A DNA stretch of 64,000 nucleotides from Pachypanchax playfairii (taxonomy: Eukaryota; Chordata; Actinopteri; Cyprinodontiformes; Aplocheilidae): positions 823,685 to 887,684 of the forward strand of contig SSNP01000138.1 in assembly GCA_006937955.1 (NCBI GenBank). The letters are read 5' to 3'. The translations under genes and the position numbers were made by a program. Below, one piece after another: positions 12,301 through 25,252 of the stretch. The notes beneath the pieces were generated by a model, which did no database searches, was not told the DNA's origin, and saw only the letters and a list, made by a program, of their open reading frames with translations. Position 1 is the first letter of the stretch. The number at the start of each line of letters is the position of its first letter.

Positions 12301-15300
12301 GTGTTCTGCAGGACAAGAGACGATCTTCACCATGACCCCATCTTCATCACCATGAATGCTGCTGCTTGTGATTCATAAACCTAAATATGAGGTTATCAGT
12401 GTTCATGTGGAGAGAATGCAACATGTATAAACATTCTACAAGGTTTCTCTGCTCATTGTAGATCATCACACCTTTTGGGCTTAAACTTTGGACAACTGAA
12501 CAACAACATCTTCCGCCAAATTCATTCTTGGCTAAAACTTCTGTAGGATCATAAATACCATGTCATGATTTCATGTTTCCAGGGATTTATTAATAGTAAC
12601 AGTAACCCTTGTGTATAATCATTCACTACATTGTATTTTTATTTAAATCTAAATAACATTGTTCTCGTGTTAACGTTGCTATGGATTCATTCATCATGTT
12701 ACTTGTCATAATTAATGAATTGTTGTAATTAGGTTTATTTATTTATTTACATCTTGTTGTAAAATAACCAGCCTAATTTCTCCATCCCTCGTGATTCTGA
12801 TGTTCATCTCTGTTTATTCATGTTCATGTTACACGTAATCTTCAAGTATAACCAGGTAAGAAATGTTCAGAACATTATTATAACTTACTTGTTGGGGTAT
12901 TTTAGTTATAGCAATCTTTTATTATTCTTTATAACGTAATAGTTCAAAATGTATTATTTTCAAAAGGATTTCACCTTTCATCCTCCTCCGGAGTTGCTTC
13001 TTCTCCTCATCACGAAGCTTCCTTTCAGCACCCTGCAGATGTTCACAAAAAAACACAACAAAAATAAATTTGGATCCATTTAAGTCCCAGTTCTGATGTA
13101 AAAACAACTTCATTTGCCAGCGTCTTTCCCCACCTTATCACAGAAGACCTTGATCTGAGTGAAGGCCCTGTGGATTGGCCTGTTACTACAGCTGTTGTAG
13201 CTGTATGTGTCGATCTGGATTATCAGAGGCATGCCCTTCACCCCCTTCTGCGAGGAGAAGTCTGTGCTCAGGCAGTTCACACAGATAAAGACCTGGAAAC
13301 AAGAGAGAAACCAGACGTGTGACTTAAAACCAGATGATTCTACAGCAGGGGACACAAAGCAGCCGTGGATGCTCAGAGAAATTTTTTATTTTTTTTTCAA
13401 AATGCAAAAAGGAAAAATTGTAGAGCTGGAAAATAAATGTATAATAAATAATGAGTCTGTGTTGGATCTGAAGACACTCTGTTGTTGAGTTATTGTGTTG
13501 TGAAGAGGATGTTCTTCATCCTCCTTTGAACAATCAACTCAAAAGGTTCCAGAACAGAACCAGAACAGAACCAGCCTTCTTTATCAGTTTGTTCAGCCTC
13601 TTTACGTCGCCTGCATTAACAAAACAGCTGCTGCAATTTCACCACATTTCCACAAATTCTATTTCTGTTACTGGAGTTTGGTTCTGAGTTAATATCCATG
13701 AAGTGTCTCAAAGACAGGCAGAATATTTCACATGTATCGACTCTTACAGAACAGACAAAACAAAACAACAAAGTAACAAAAGAAAAATTCATTTTCATTC
13801 TTCAATATCCACAAAAACAAGTTTATTATAAATATTCAATAATAAAGGAACCGTGAGTCATGTGACTAATCTCTTTGCATTTTACACACAAATAAAAAAC
13901 GTCCACATTTGTCTTGGTATGTCAACCAGCAGAAGACTCAGGACAGGCAGAGACATCAGAGTCTTTGCGGTTTGTTTTAAAAACAAGAACATGCTGTTTA
14001 CCTCTGAGACTCACCTCTTCCTACACCTCCTACTTGCACTGTGCTGTTTAATACTCAGGTGTAGTTTAGCTTGAAGGCTCAAGCTGCTTGCTGGCTACAT
14101 GTTTTCAGACACATTCAGACTTCAGATTTTCTCAGTAACTATAAAAAGGTAAAAATAATAAAGTGATAAAAGTTCATATTTTTATGATTGGGCAAAATTT
14201 TAGACCAATGAGGTAAAAAGTAACAAAAAGTTTCTGTTTTGGAAAAAAACAAAAATCATTTACTTTATTTGCTTTTGCAGGTTGTTGCAAAGCAACCAGA
14301 CGACTTCTAAATAATAAAACTCTCAGTGTTTTATTAATAAAATCGAATATGTTGTCTTTGATAAACAAGTATGAAATTGTTGTTTTCCTTTAAGCCTTGA
14401 ATTGACTCAGTGCAGAGACGATAACAGGATCACAGAGTCTTGAGTGTGCAGCAGTTAACAGGCCCGAGGCAACACTCAGTCACACAAACAGGTCTCATTA
14501 CTCAAAACCCTCCCAATTATTACAAATTAACTTCAAATCCAACTGTTTTCAGTAAAAACATGTTCGTAAATGACGCAGGACCCTCAGTGAAACTCAAACC
14601 ACACCCAAATCACAGAAATCTTACTGTCAGTGTAAATAATACAATGTGCAGTTATCTCATACATTTAGTTACACTGAGATAAATATTCTCATGATCGATG
14701 CCAAACCACAAAAAACCAACATAAACACCTGTTTAATGTTCCTGTTTAACAAGACTGACGACTCCAGGAACAGGTCGGGAGAGACGGATAACGGTGGTTC
14801 CTCCTCAATCTGACTCCAAGGAAACTTTCCCACTACACAGTATCAACAGCGTCGTGCCTGAACCTGCACAGGTGAGGGACGCTTGCTGCAAATGAGCCTC
14901 CTACACAGCTCCTCCTACACAGTTCACACCCCCACAGACCCAAGCAATTTAAAAATCCTCCACAAGAGCCACATGCACTGCAGCAGGTATCTGTGGACGC
15001 GTGAGACGAGGTGGGTTGTTGTACTCGTGCATCATGTGTGAGCGTTCCTACCAGAGCGCTGTGGAGTGGCTGCTCAGTACATCCTCTCCAAGAGACACAA
15101 ATAAACAAACAAATAAACAAACAGCAGAGTCGGCTGCAGGTCGATGAGGTTTGTGCTGGCTGTTGCCTGGCAACACATAAGCTGTGCCAAAACATGCAGT
15201 CAAAAAAAAAAACACACAAATGGAAAAAATAAAGCCATTATTTTCACCAAACATGAGTTTCATTTTGTTTGTCTGATTTTGGATCCAATTACATTTTCAA

Positions 15301-18300
15301 CAAAAATTTCCCAGATGGTCCAGAATAAAAACAATCCCGAAAAAAACAAATGATATTTATAGAAAATGTTTAATGCTGTAATAATAATAATAATAACAAT
15401 AATAATATCATCAGTCCAAACTATGTTCTCTTAGAAACTTTGGGTTTTTTGTGTGTTTTTCCAACAACAGTGGAGTGGGTCTTGTTTGATGGAGCCAATA
15501 TGGTTTAAAACAAAATGAAAATTTGATCCATTCCATCTATTTTTTCCTGTTTTTTTTTTTTTTTGTTCTAATATACTGATTATATGATCTGCTGTCTGAG
15601 ATGCAGCAGCTTGCTCAACATGTAAATTATGTTTAATAAATCATGGTACACAGCCTGATGCTGAACAGAACAAGAACAACCAACTCAGAGCAGTAAAAAG
15701 TAACTTCTAAACAACAAATATTTACCCTAAAATCTGCTAAACTGTAATAACCTGTCTGTTACCACGCTGTTTGAAAAGGTCTCATAAAACTGGATCTGGA
15801 TGTGAAACACACAGATCTGAACACTGACGAGGGATTCACTCTTAAAGGTGATATACCCGATTTCAAATTACCTAGCTTAGAATGTCAACAAATGTAAACA
15901 AAGTCCCAGAACTCTCAGCCCCTCCCGTCAGGTAGAATTCCTAAGCCACGCCCCCCCAGGTTTGGAAACACGTGTAGCCCCAGAAGACGACCGAGTGCAA
16001 GACACTGGTCCGCAGTTCATTCAAGTACCGTAACATGACGGAATCACCGGTAAGTGAAAACAATATAACACCTGAACCTGACGCGGAACCAGCCGGCGGC
16101 TGTTTCTCCTGCTGTGACATGGTAGAGCGGTGAACACTCCCAGCAGTGGTGTGCTGAGGTAATATGTCTCAGTTTTTTAGAAGCACAGAAGCCAAATAAA
16201 TGCCTAAGTCAGTATGGCTGGAGAGACTGTCCAATCATTCCTTCTGGGCCGAACCATTTGATTGGTTGATGTTTTTAGACAAATACGGGAGAACCACTTA
16301 ATTATTTTTTTTTTCGTCTTTTTTTTTTATCTTCACAACATATTTTTCTCCATGGTGTGTTAAAACGTTTTTAATGGGCATGAAAAAAACGTGTTAAGCT
16401 AGTTTGTTATGTAAATTAAGTATAGCAGCTTTAAATTATCCTCAAAAGTTTCCTGTAATAAAATCAGGCATGACAAAAATCTAACATTCATTAGAATTCC
16501 CTGACAACCATCTGAATCATGTTCATGTATTTTTTCATTAAACAATATTTTAATCATAATTTTATTATCAGTTAAACTGTATTTCTTCACTTCATTACAC
16601 GTGTTTTTACATGAACAACCAAAACATCTGTCAAGCTTTTCTGCTGAATCATGCCATTGTGTGTGCGTAGCTGTATGAGAAACAGGATGAATCTCCACTT
16701 TTCCAACTGTTTGAAACGATGAGGCATCAGCAGCAGACAAAGGAACAGCTGTGAGTATAAAGAGTCCAGGAGACGTGTGACTTCATGAGCAGCTTTTATC
16801 CTGAATACAGAATAAAACTGTTTTTATTTCTCATTACTAAGAATATTATTTTGGTGGAACTGGTTTGTTTATTTTTCTGTCTATTATCAGAACAACTTAA
16901 AGAGGACATTTCATACAAATTTCAGGACTTTGTGGTTATTTCTTAAGTATTAACCAGTAATATGAAACATTTTATAGCTAAAAAACATCAGGAAACACTG
17001 ATTAACAGACCTTTTAATCTGTCTGCATTAAAATTCGGGTGGTTCCTGCTCCTTTCGTCAAGCTGCTTCGTCAGCAGCTCGTTCATATTCATTATTTGAA
17101 TTTGCTGGACTCTGATTGGCTAACAAACTAGCCTATGAGAGCAAGGTATACTGTTTCCTGCCCCGCTGCGCATGGCAACATCAGACGTCATGTCTTCCTG
17201 TTTGCTACGTCTTATGCTAACAGCTTTTATCCAGCAGCATGCTAGGTGTGGTTTCAACTGCAGGAGCTGATGAATACTAACGAACAAAGGAGTTGTGATG
17301 AAACAGATACAGGCTGTTAGAACTCGGGAGAACTCGGGTGTTATCACCACCTGCGTAGTTTGAGAGATTAAAACTGAAAGAGAAGTTGTTGACCTGTTTT
17401 TACACCCACTATGAAGGTAAGAACACCTGTGGAGCTAAAATATTCAACAGAAACCTCAGAAAACCTGTTTTTAATGGAAGCGCATCTTTAAACAGTTATG
17501 AATGATATGATGAATGAGACTATTTTTAGACTAGCTTGAGCTGCTTGGTGGGGGTCTGCTCTCTTCAGGTGATTTCTAGGTTTATTGTTACCTTGGCTTC
17601 TTCACTGACGTCCCAGGTGAAAGACACGGCGTTGAAGGCAATTTCCTCAACGTTCCCGATAGTGCTGAAGCTCTCCTTGTAGTCAGCTGCATTAAAAGGG
17701 AGACAATAAGAGGAAACTGTTTCAGGTGGACGTTCATTGCAATTTTTTAAAGAAACTGATCTATTTTATTACCTGCAAACCAAATTCTTACATTTCCAAT
17801 AACAGTTTGAAATAAAACGAACTCTCTTTAAATCCTTTCCCAAAAGCGCTGGTTGCTTAAAAATATCCTCTGTGACAAATATAATTCAGTTCATAGATAC
17901 ATTCAATATTCTTCAGATTTTGGCATTTTAACTCCAGCTCGGTGAGATATTTTAACTTATCTTTTTAGATTCATGCTAAAAGTTTAACTTCTTTATTTGA
18001 ACTGCAGAACTTTAGTTTGTACTTTAATTTTATATGTTTCTAAATATTTTTCTCTCGTTCAAAACTTGTAAAGTCCTCCAATGAGGGTGTTGTCAATGTG
18101 ATGTGATATAAATAAAGTTATATAATAAATATATTCATTTATAAATATATATAATATGCATAAATAACGTTTGACTTTGGCTTCAACCAAAATATTAAAA
18201 ACACATTTTAACCAAATAAAAGCTGTTAAGTCACTAAAAATAACTAAACAGTTGGATTTATGGTTGAAGACAACTGATAGCCCGTCCCCGCTACCAGAGA

Positions 18301-21300
18301 GTTTATTTAAAAATGAAAAAGTAGAATGTGAGAATCAATCGGGGACACTGAGTCACCAGGACTTGGACAGATCATTGACAGTGAGTTGTGGCTGGATTAA
18401 GCTGTAGACTTTAAGCTGCACTTTCTCCAGACCTGTATCCCATAAAAAACCTCTGGGATCAGCTGAGTCTCTGTAGAGGCTCGTAACTCAGAACCTCAAT
18501 CACCTGAAGACCTTCAAGGAAGAGTGAGATGTCCTGTCTCAGCAGACAATAAGTCGACTTGTGAGCCGCATGAGACGTCACAGGTGGGAAGTTTCATTCC
18601 TCCCACATGAAGGATGTTACATCGAGCACAGCAGCGCTGGAGGTTTATACAGTATAACAGGATCGCAGCTCCATGGAAGCAGCAGATTAATGTTTTAATA
18701 CATGGATGTTTATTATTATGAAGACAGCCAACAATAACGTGAGAGAAAAGGTGATGTGGCAATAAACATGGAAGGTGAAGCTAAAAACTGGATGCTGCAT
18801 GATCCAAACAATCTGAACCTCTCCTATAATCTCATACCAGAACTTTTATCCAGGTTGATTTGGTGGTTCAGCGTGTCATGGGAGTTGTATTCAGTGTGCA
18901 GGATTTTACTGCACTGCAATCACAAAGCTGTACACCAGCCAGTCTTTTATCTGATCACTACTCAGTGATGTTTTTATTTGCCTTCTTAAGTTGATCAGTA
19001 TCATGATGGACTCAGCTAGCATTGTAAATGTAAGCACAGTTACAAATCAACCGGTGTGCTAACAGCCTGATAAGAGCAGGAAAAGTTCTGATCCAGGATC
19101 TGATGAAGAAAACAAACCGGCTGCATTGACACAAATTAATTATCAGAAATAGGACAAAAACATTCCATTAAATTATGAAATTAAAAAAAACAAAATGAAA
19201 GTAGTGCTTCTTAGAAAGACGGAAGATGCCAGAACATGTTTTTATACATCAGCCTAAACCAGAACAAGCCAAGATGATATTGGACAAAAGGTTTTAGGGA
19301 TGAATGAGATCTAATCAAATGAGAAGTGATAGATCTGTAAATAAGAAAATCTGACAATTATTATATTCTATCTGTGAAACAATGTGGTGATGGAACTATT
19401 TATCCTGCAGCTTTACAGAAGCAACTTCAAAAACTACTACTTCATGTTACTTCAACAAGTTTAAAAAATACCAAGAGCTGAAATTCAACCCGACAAAAAT
19501 GAAATTAAATAGTTCATTGCAGCAGGTTTTGCTGCTTTTCATACACGAGGCAGTAATATCAGATTATTAAATCGGGAACTTCTAATTTTCCAAGCTGTAA
19601 TTCTGACTTCAGGGGTTGTTTCAGTTCATTCTTCGAAATTGGAACTCATAAAATTCAGCTTCCAAGTACAAATGGAATTCACTATTAGCTACTCCTGAGA
19701 CTCCACCCTTCTGTGCAGAAAAGTCTGCGGTTGTTCAGCTGGAGTCACGGCACAGAGTGGCTTCACTAGGACATTGACATCTACAGTTACATTAAATCAG
19801 ATGCATGTACTGTTCTACCGGGGGTGAGCAGATATCCTCTTTTCCCAGAACACAACCAAAAAAATGCCACATTCCCCTCCCCGTAGTGAGGCGTGAAAGT
19901 AACAAGAGAATCAGTGTCAAATAAAAATGTCAGCAATCTGAAACTCAAACATAAGTTCTGTAAAACCTAAAACTGCAGCAAGAGGAGAATTCATCCAAAC
20001 ATGGAGAAGTTTGTGATTAATCTTTGTGTTGATGCATGACATACATCACAACAGCTACAGGTCAATGGATTGTACATCTGGTTTCCCAGATTCTGCAACA
20101 GCTCAAAAATTCTCGGGTGCCCCACTCAGACAGGACGCACAGTTAACACTGTGATAGTCTTTTACTGCTGAGTGGAAGCAATCATTGAGCTGTCACAATA
20201 TTCCCTCCACTCGTTCAGTATTCTGACTGGATGAAAGTCTGAAAATACAAGCATCTAAAATGAATCAGCTAACACGCTTGTGAAAAAAAAAACATCAAAG
20301 AAACACTGAAAAAGAAAGATATTATCAAGATGTACCACATTTACCGTTGACATCTACAATGTTTGAGGGAATCTGGCAACATGAGTAGGAAAGACTGTTT
20401 TTGGAAACTGAAAGACTTTTTAGAAAAAGTCCAACTGAGACGAGCTGCCCAGCAAACATTCTGTACAATTGTTCAGGGTGTATACGCTACACGCTGGTAG
20501 TGAGAAGATCATCCTGAAAATGTACTACCACTTCCAAATTTATACTGTAAGCTCAGAGAATGTGAAGGAGAGCTGTGAGTTCACTGATGTAGAAGACAAG
20601 TCTCGTCTCTCACAGCAGGATATGATGATAATTATTCAGAACAAAAGCTGGAGAACAAGCTCCAAAAGAAGAATGTAAGAGATGTGTGATCAGGGATGAA
20701 GAAGAAGGTTTTCCATGAGTCATAAATCATCTGAGTATTTTAGCTTTCCAGACTAAGGAAAAGGTCTTGCAGCATCATCAGGGACCTTCTCACCAGGATC
20801 TCACCTCTTCTCTCCCCTCCGGATGAACTGAACACCAAAACCACCCGACCCAAAACCAGTTTCTCCTTCCAGACCATCACCATGTAGAACCAACATGTTT
20901 AACACCTTCATGAAAAAATAACTTCTTATCTCATGGAAATAATTAGATTTTATCTGTATAAACACCAATCAGACACGATGCTGCTGAATGTCTCTGCTGT
21001 CTGTACCGCGTTTCACAATGTACATTTATCATAGGCTCAGGCGGTAGAGCGGGTCTTCTGGTAACCAGAAGGTCGCTGGTTCAAATCCCCACTCTGCCCA
21101 GAGAAAAAGATTACCTGGGCGTTGTGTCCTTGGGCAAGACACTTAACCCACTGTACCTGTTTGGTGGTGGTCAGAGGGTCCAGCGGCGCCAGTGTCTGGC
21201 AGCCTCGCCTCTGTCAGTGTGTGTCCCAGGACAACTGTGGCTACAACATGTGTGTAGTTCATCATCACCAAACGTGTGTGTGTTAATGGGTGAATGACAT

Positions 21301-24300
21301 ACTGTAGTGTGAAGCGCTTTGGGGGTCGTAGGACCTGAATAAAGCGCTATACAAGTACACGCCATTTACCATTACATATCTGTCTATAAGTACGAGAGTG
21401 CGTGTGAACCAAAGCCAAGTTCCTTATGGGTGTAACATAAATAAACCTTCTCGTATGTCAAGAATCTGAAAACATGTTTGGAGTTATACACAGAATCAGC
21501 TAAAGGTTTGAATTCATCATCTCGTTGTGAATAAATATGTAATTGGATCTCTTTAAAGCTATAGTTCGTAACTTCAGTCGCCCCCTAGCGGAATTTTGCG
21601 TTATTACAACAATGAAGCTGGCTCTTCCATATGACGTACGCCCACCTTTCCCCCCCACACCCCTTTCCCCAAACGGTTTCCCTCTGCCGATGTGATTCGC
21701 GATTCCACAACATTTTTATTCTGTTTGAATAAGGACAGCTGTTGAAAAAAGATGGACTCTTCGGAAGAACTTCCAGATAAGTGTGTCTCGGCCGTTTCTT
21801 TGGTTTCTCCGCCATGTCGCTTTCCCGTTCTGCCTGCACTCTGCCTCCTGCTACGAGACTCTCCGCTCGTCCTCCCCCTCCCTTCTTGTTGTGATGTAAA
21901 AGACGTAATTTCCTGCGCGCCAGCGCGGGAATGTCGCCGGTCAACACGCAAAGTAAAAATGATATATATTGAAAAATACCGTGAGATGTTTGAGGAGCCG
22001 ATCGGCTTAATCTGCATTGTGTCATCTCCTCTAATAATGGCTTGGCTGAAACGGACATTCACGGACATGTAAAAGTTACGCACTATAGCTTTAACGAGCC
22101 GTTTCTACTCTGTTGTTCAATAAACTGTCTAATCAGTTCAACAGTTTCTTTATCTGTTTTCAGTACATCTTACAGGCAGTATCGGCCAGTAAATCAAAAT
22201 CTGACATCTGAGATTTTCAGCCAACAACCAACTGCTTCCAGCTAAAGAAAAAAAAAAGTCATGATTTCATTTTCTTGCTTCTTTAATCTACAACAAGTTC
22301 ATGTCAGTACCATTAATGGCATAAACGTTCCACAAACAAAAAATAGTGTATGACATTGCTGCTTCATTCCTTTGAGTTTGAAACCACAAGTTGAGGCCTG
22401 TCTCCTGCTGATCATACAGGATATGGCCCTAATCCAGGTCTTTGCCTATTCCTCTTCCTAACGTCTATGCAAACGCGACCCATTGGCTGTCTTCTCACAA
22501 CTCTCCTGTGGGAATCGACTGTTATTCAAATAAAATCAGGTTTCACCTCAGGACAAGTGAGGAGATTCTCTTGCAGGTGTGTCACCTGCTCATTATTTTA
22601 GTTGTTTCTTCTTGTGGGGTTGAGATAAAATGTCTTTTTATGAGTGGTACTCAATGCCTAAGTGTGTAGATCTATAAACCATCTGCTCCATATAAGAGCA
22701 GCAGCTTACCGATGTCCAGGACCCTCTGCTTGGCTGTGTGCTGGCGAGCGTGCCAGTATTTCCAGTTTCTAAGCTGATCATCTCTGGACTTGTCTTCCCC
22801 AAAGACAACCATGACAACGCTCTACAGACAAAGCAGAAAGGCAGAGCTCTCAGGAGGTTGTTGGATTGTTTAATTCTGAGCCTCTGTGTATCTTATAGCC
22901 CCTCCCTCACCTGTACAATGCTGTCCCTTTGCAAATCGGAGTCTCCCATGGCACATTTCTCACTTCTGGATGAATTCTCAACGGGTCCGTGTGATTGCGT
23001 CACTCCACTCGCCCACACGTTGCCTCTGGGTTGACAAAGGGCTGATCTCAAGCCAGTCGCAGATAGTGTCAAAGCATAGAACTGGCCCCGGTTCAGGTAA
23101 GCCATGGGGCCGTCTCCTTGCCGTGGCCGTAACGACATGTTGGCCTCCAGGTTGTATTTAAAACAGCCACTGTAGGATCAAAAGCAGAACATCTGACAAT
23201 CTGCACAAAGTTACAGACCTGAGTAGAATTAACAAATGCTGAGAGACTGGAGTAGTTTGGTCGAGAGAATAACGTATTTTCAGATTCAAGAGGTTCTTGA
23301 TGTTCAAGAAAACTTGTAATTAAGATTCTTTAATATTTCCTAGTAAACTTTTCTTTATATTGTCACATCTGAATTAAGAATTAATGAACCCACCTAATAA
23401 TTATAATATTCAAATCTTAACATTTGGGACCTAAATGTTGTTTTTAATTACTGACCTCCAGTGACAGTAAAATATCTTTGAAAATTACGTCATTAATAAT
23501 GTTTCATTTCTAGTTCCACTACAACCAGCTATCTAGAACATCATATTTGTATTATTAATTTGATCCGTCATGAATTAATTTAACAGTATGTTTAGAAAGT
23601 CTACAGAGAAATGAAGCAATTTAATGTTTGTGTTGTTCTCAAATCAGCTGCTAAAGATATTGACATTATGTCATCTCTCTGTACCAGAACGTTGTCTGAG
23701 TGAATAAACTTCAATTATTTATTTGTAGTTTTAACTTCATAGTTTAGTGTCTGTTTAGCTTACATAGGAAGGCTGGAGTTGGAAGCAGCAGCTGCAGAGG
23801 AAGGACTTCTGTGGTAAATCTGTGAAAGATGATAATGTGTGTTGACACTGTAAATGCACATATCAGAAAAACAAGAAGAGAATATATTGTATGTGACCTT
23901 GACTTCAACAACTAAACATAACGATGTCTTCTAAACCAGACTCCACTCAGATTAGGGTTCTGACCTCTTCTTCCACAGCGTCCTCATATGTGCTGTCTGG
24001 AGTGCTCCTGTGTTCATCTTTTAGGTAACCGTAGCGGCTCTGATCGTAAACCATCCTTAACTGCTCTTTAGGTTCTTCTTGGTAGGACGCACCAGAACAA
24101 GGAACTGTCATGGAGGCCTGACCCTCAGATTTGACCAGAGCAAGGGGTGTGCTGCTCTCATCTTTCCCATTTCCTCTGGTATCTCCTGAGAGGCTCCAAG
24201 CTCCATGCTTGGAGCTGTGAAGTTCAGTAGTGGAACTGTTGTTCAGGGAGAGATTAACTGGCATGGACCTCAGAGTCTGACAACCAGGATCCAGCATGTC

Positions 24301-25252
24301 CTGGCTTCTGTAATTATTCTGCACAAGAGCAGAGGAGTCTGTGGCTGGAACACCACTGGCTGAGCGTTTCCTCTCCCTGGGAACCTATCAGGTTGAACAA
24401 AAAAATTTAATAAAAACAAAACAAAATATGAGCCCAGTGTGTGGAAATGTCTTTTCTACTCGTTTAGCTGCACAGAAAGCCTTTTGCACCTTGTAGTAGT
24501 CGTACAGCAGTCCCAGAGCTGCTGCGCTGTCCTCGTCTCCATTGATGCTCATCATGGCCTTAGTGGCAGCAGTCAGCGGGTTCTCCAGGTAACACTTCCA
24601 TGCATCATCGTCATTGCTGAACACCCTGCGGGATGCCACTGACACTTCATTAGGCACCACCACCACCAATCGTTTACTGTTGAAACAACAGGGAAATGGG
24701 AAGCGACAGCAAGATTTTGTTTTTACAGCAAAGCCAAACTGTCATTATCAGAAGCCAACAGGTGTGCCTCAGGCTGTTTCTCATCAAGCTCCAGTCTAAT
24801 TACCTGCAGTGCAGGAGGTTTGTTTGAAGGAAGAACACTTTGTCTGTATCACTCCTGACTAACAAAACAAAGTCACTGATAATTGAAAATGATGTGATAT
24901 CGATACTTGAATAAACGGATCAGTTTTGTGCAACATCAGTTCACATTCACTGTTTTGAAAATTAATTACAAACATTTTAGTATATTTTGATTAACAAAAT
25001 GGTTCAAGTATATTTAATTAATTCTGCTCGAAACTGTCAGAAGATTATAGAAATAATTTTATCGAGACTGTAATGAACTGAAAGCTGTTTTTGTCTGATT
25101 TTAGGGACAACTGCTTTTTTTTAACGTTGCCTAATGGTTTACAAACTAAATCATATTAAATCCGCATTTTACAAAGAAAAGGGAAGTTTTTTAAGTTGGC
25201 GCACCTTCTAATGTGTCACACTAATGGCTTTCTCTTACCTGTCCAGGTCCAT
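9303..25252 (-). CDS. grhl2: Grainyhead-like transcription factor 2
   Basis: CP2-family DNA-binding activator of epithelial genes (cadherin, claudins), acting in the nucleus as a dimer. Exons in transcription order: 25252-25239, 24676-24490, 24384-23965, 23808-23764 (tentative), 23169-22911, 22821-22710, 17686-17592, 13292-13134, 13032-12975, 11492-11353, 11276-11239, 11080-10995, 10903-10818, 10703-10639 and 9417-9303. The protein starts MDLDSKRLVVVVP. The activation-domain motif AWKCYLENPLTAATKAMMS follows, then the CP2 domain (GQFY, SVVMVVF, WKYWHARQHTAKQR, STDFSSQKGVKG, IKVFCDKGAERK). The C-terminal dimerisation domain ends in YSNEDTF and VTLSEL. The total is about 625 residues, like the human protein. 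Two oddities: exon 23169-22911 encodes about 34 extra residues before SVVMVVF, and the join from 24384-23965 into the tentative 45-bp exon does not keep frame. Position between ncald and znf706 supports grhl2 over grhl1/3. Confidence 0.9.
11862..11925. repeat. Short CpG-rich duplication with two GCGGCCGC sites
   Basis: The string TGCACCCCTGTACGCGGCCG occurs twice with an intervening CGTGTACG copy, inside an AT-rich grhl2 intron. It resembles a small tandem duplication of a foreign-looking GC-rich segment. No family is recognised. Confidence 0.6.
13453..13622 (-). mobile_element. LINE 3'-end fragment in grhl2 intron
   Basis: Reading the reverse strand gives the same tail as at 51540-51720 and the complement of 63735-63830: a segment encoding a [14 protein letters not shown] stretch followed by sequence around ACAACAGAGTGTCTTCAG. 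This is a 5'-truncated piece of the CR1/Rex1/L2-type LINE family found elsewhere in the window. Confidence 0.7.
15846..16430. mobile_element. TTAA-flanked MITE, family B
   Basis: A 585-bp segment bounded by TTAA on both sides (15842-15845 and 16431-16434). Imperfect terminal inverted repeats (AGGTGATATACC left, AGCTGCTATACT on the reverse strand at the right) match at about 12 of 17 positions. No transposase frame. The interior holds ATGACGGAATCACCG followed directly by GTAAGT at about 16034-16054, a start codon next to a consensus splice donor. Probably a non-autonomous, internally deleted DNA transposon. The TTAA target suggests a piggyBac-like machinery, which is inference. Confidence 0.6.
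16901..17487. mobile_element. TTAA-flanked MITE, family A, copy 1
   Basis: Bounded by TTAA (16897-16900 and 17488-17491). Left end AGAGGACATTTCAT; the right end read on the reverse strand is AGATGCGCTTCCAT. The body is the same sequence as 37944-38488 over its whole length with scattered substitutions and small indels. No coding capacity for a transposase. The conserved ATGAAGGTAAGAACACC near the right end pairs an ATG with a splice-donor consensus. It sits in a grhl2 intron, antisense to that gene. Confidence 0.75.
18430..18590 (+). pseudogene. Decayed Tc1-like transposase C-terminus
   Basis: Broken translation recalls the C-terminal end of Tc1 transposases: PDLYPIKNLWDQLS, then fragments like LKTFKEE and MSCLSQQ. 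These correspond to the SPDxNPIExLWDQL motif and the following helix. Catalytic E is replaced by K and frames shift, so it is dead. It lies in the grhl2 intron 17687-22709. Confidence 0.55.
21031..21373 (+). mobile_element. tRNA-derived SINE
   Basis: The head has polymerase III promoter boxes: box A-like GGCTCAGGCGGTAGAGC at 21034 onward and box B GGTTCAAATCC at 21078-21088. It continues into a tRNA-unrelated body (CCTTGGGCAAGACACTTAAC) and a LINE-like tail with AAAGCGCTATACAAGTACA near its end. This is the structure of abundant teleost SINEs mobilised by L2-type LINEs. It lies within a grhl2 intron, antisense to the gene. The head is not a functional tRNA gene. Confidence 0.85.
21557..22090. 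mobile_element. TTAA-flanked MITE, family C
   Basis: A 534-bp segment bounded by TTAA (21553-21556 and 22091-22094) with good terminal inverted repeats: AGCTATAGTTCGTAACTT left and AGCTATAGTGCGTAACTT on the reverse strand right, 17 of 18 identical. The interior is GC-richer than its surroundings and holds a 106-codon open frame (21752-22072) with no recognisable domain. I take it as part of the element, not a host gene. Confidence 0.75.

Noticed and set aside
12300..12375. Candidate extra grhl2 exon (reading GDEDGVMVKIVSCP)
   Set aside because: The only usable acceptors give a stop or the wrong phase, while exons 13032-12975 and 11492-11353 join directly in frame (G|TG AAG AGC).
14833..15219. 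A Cys-rich 128-codon minus-strand frame in the grhl2 intron
   Set aside because: Composition-driven, no recognisable domain or splice context.
21031..21103. A tRNA gene
   Set aside because: A and B boxes are present but no acceptor stem closes and a SINE body follows; it is a SINE head.
21752..22072. A 106-codon frame starting MDSSEELPDK as a host gene
   Set aside because: It lies wholly within the TTAA-flanked MITE with matching inverted ends, in a grhl2 intron; no splice partners.
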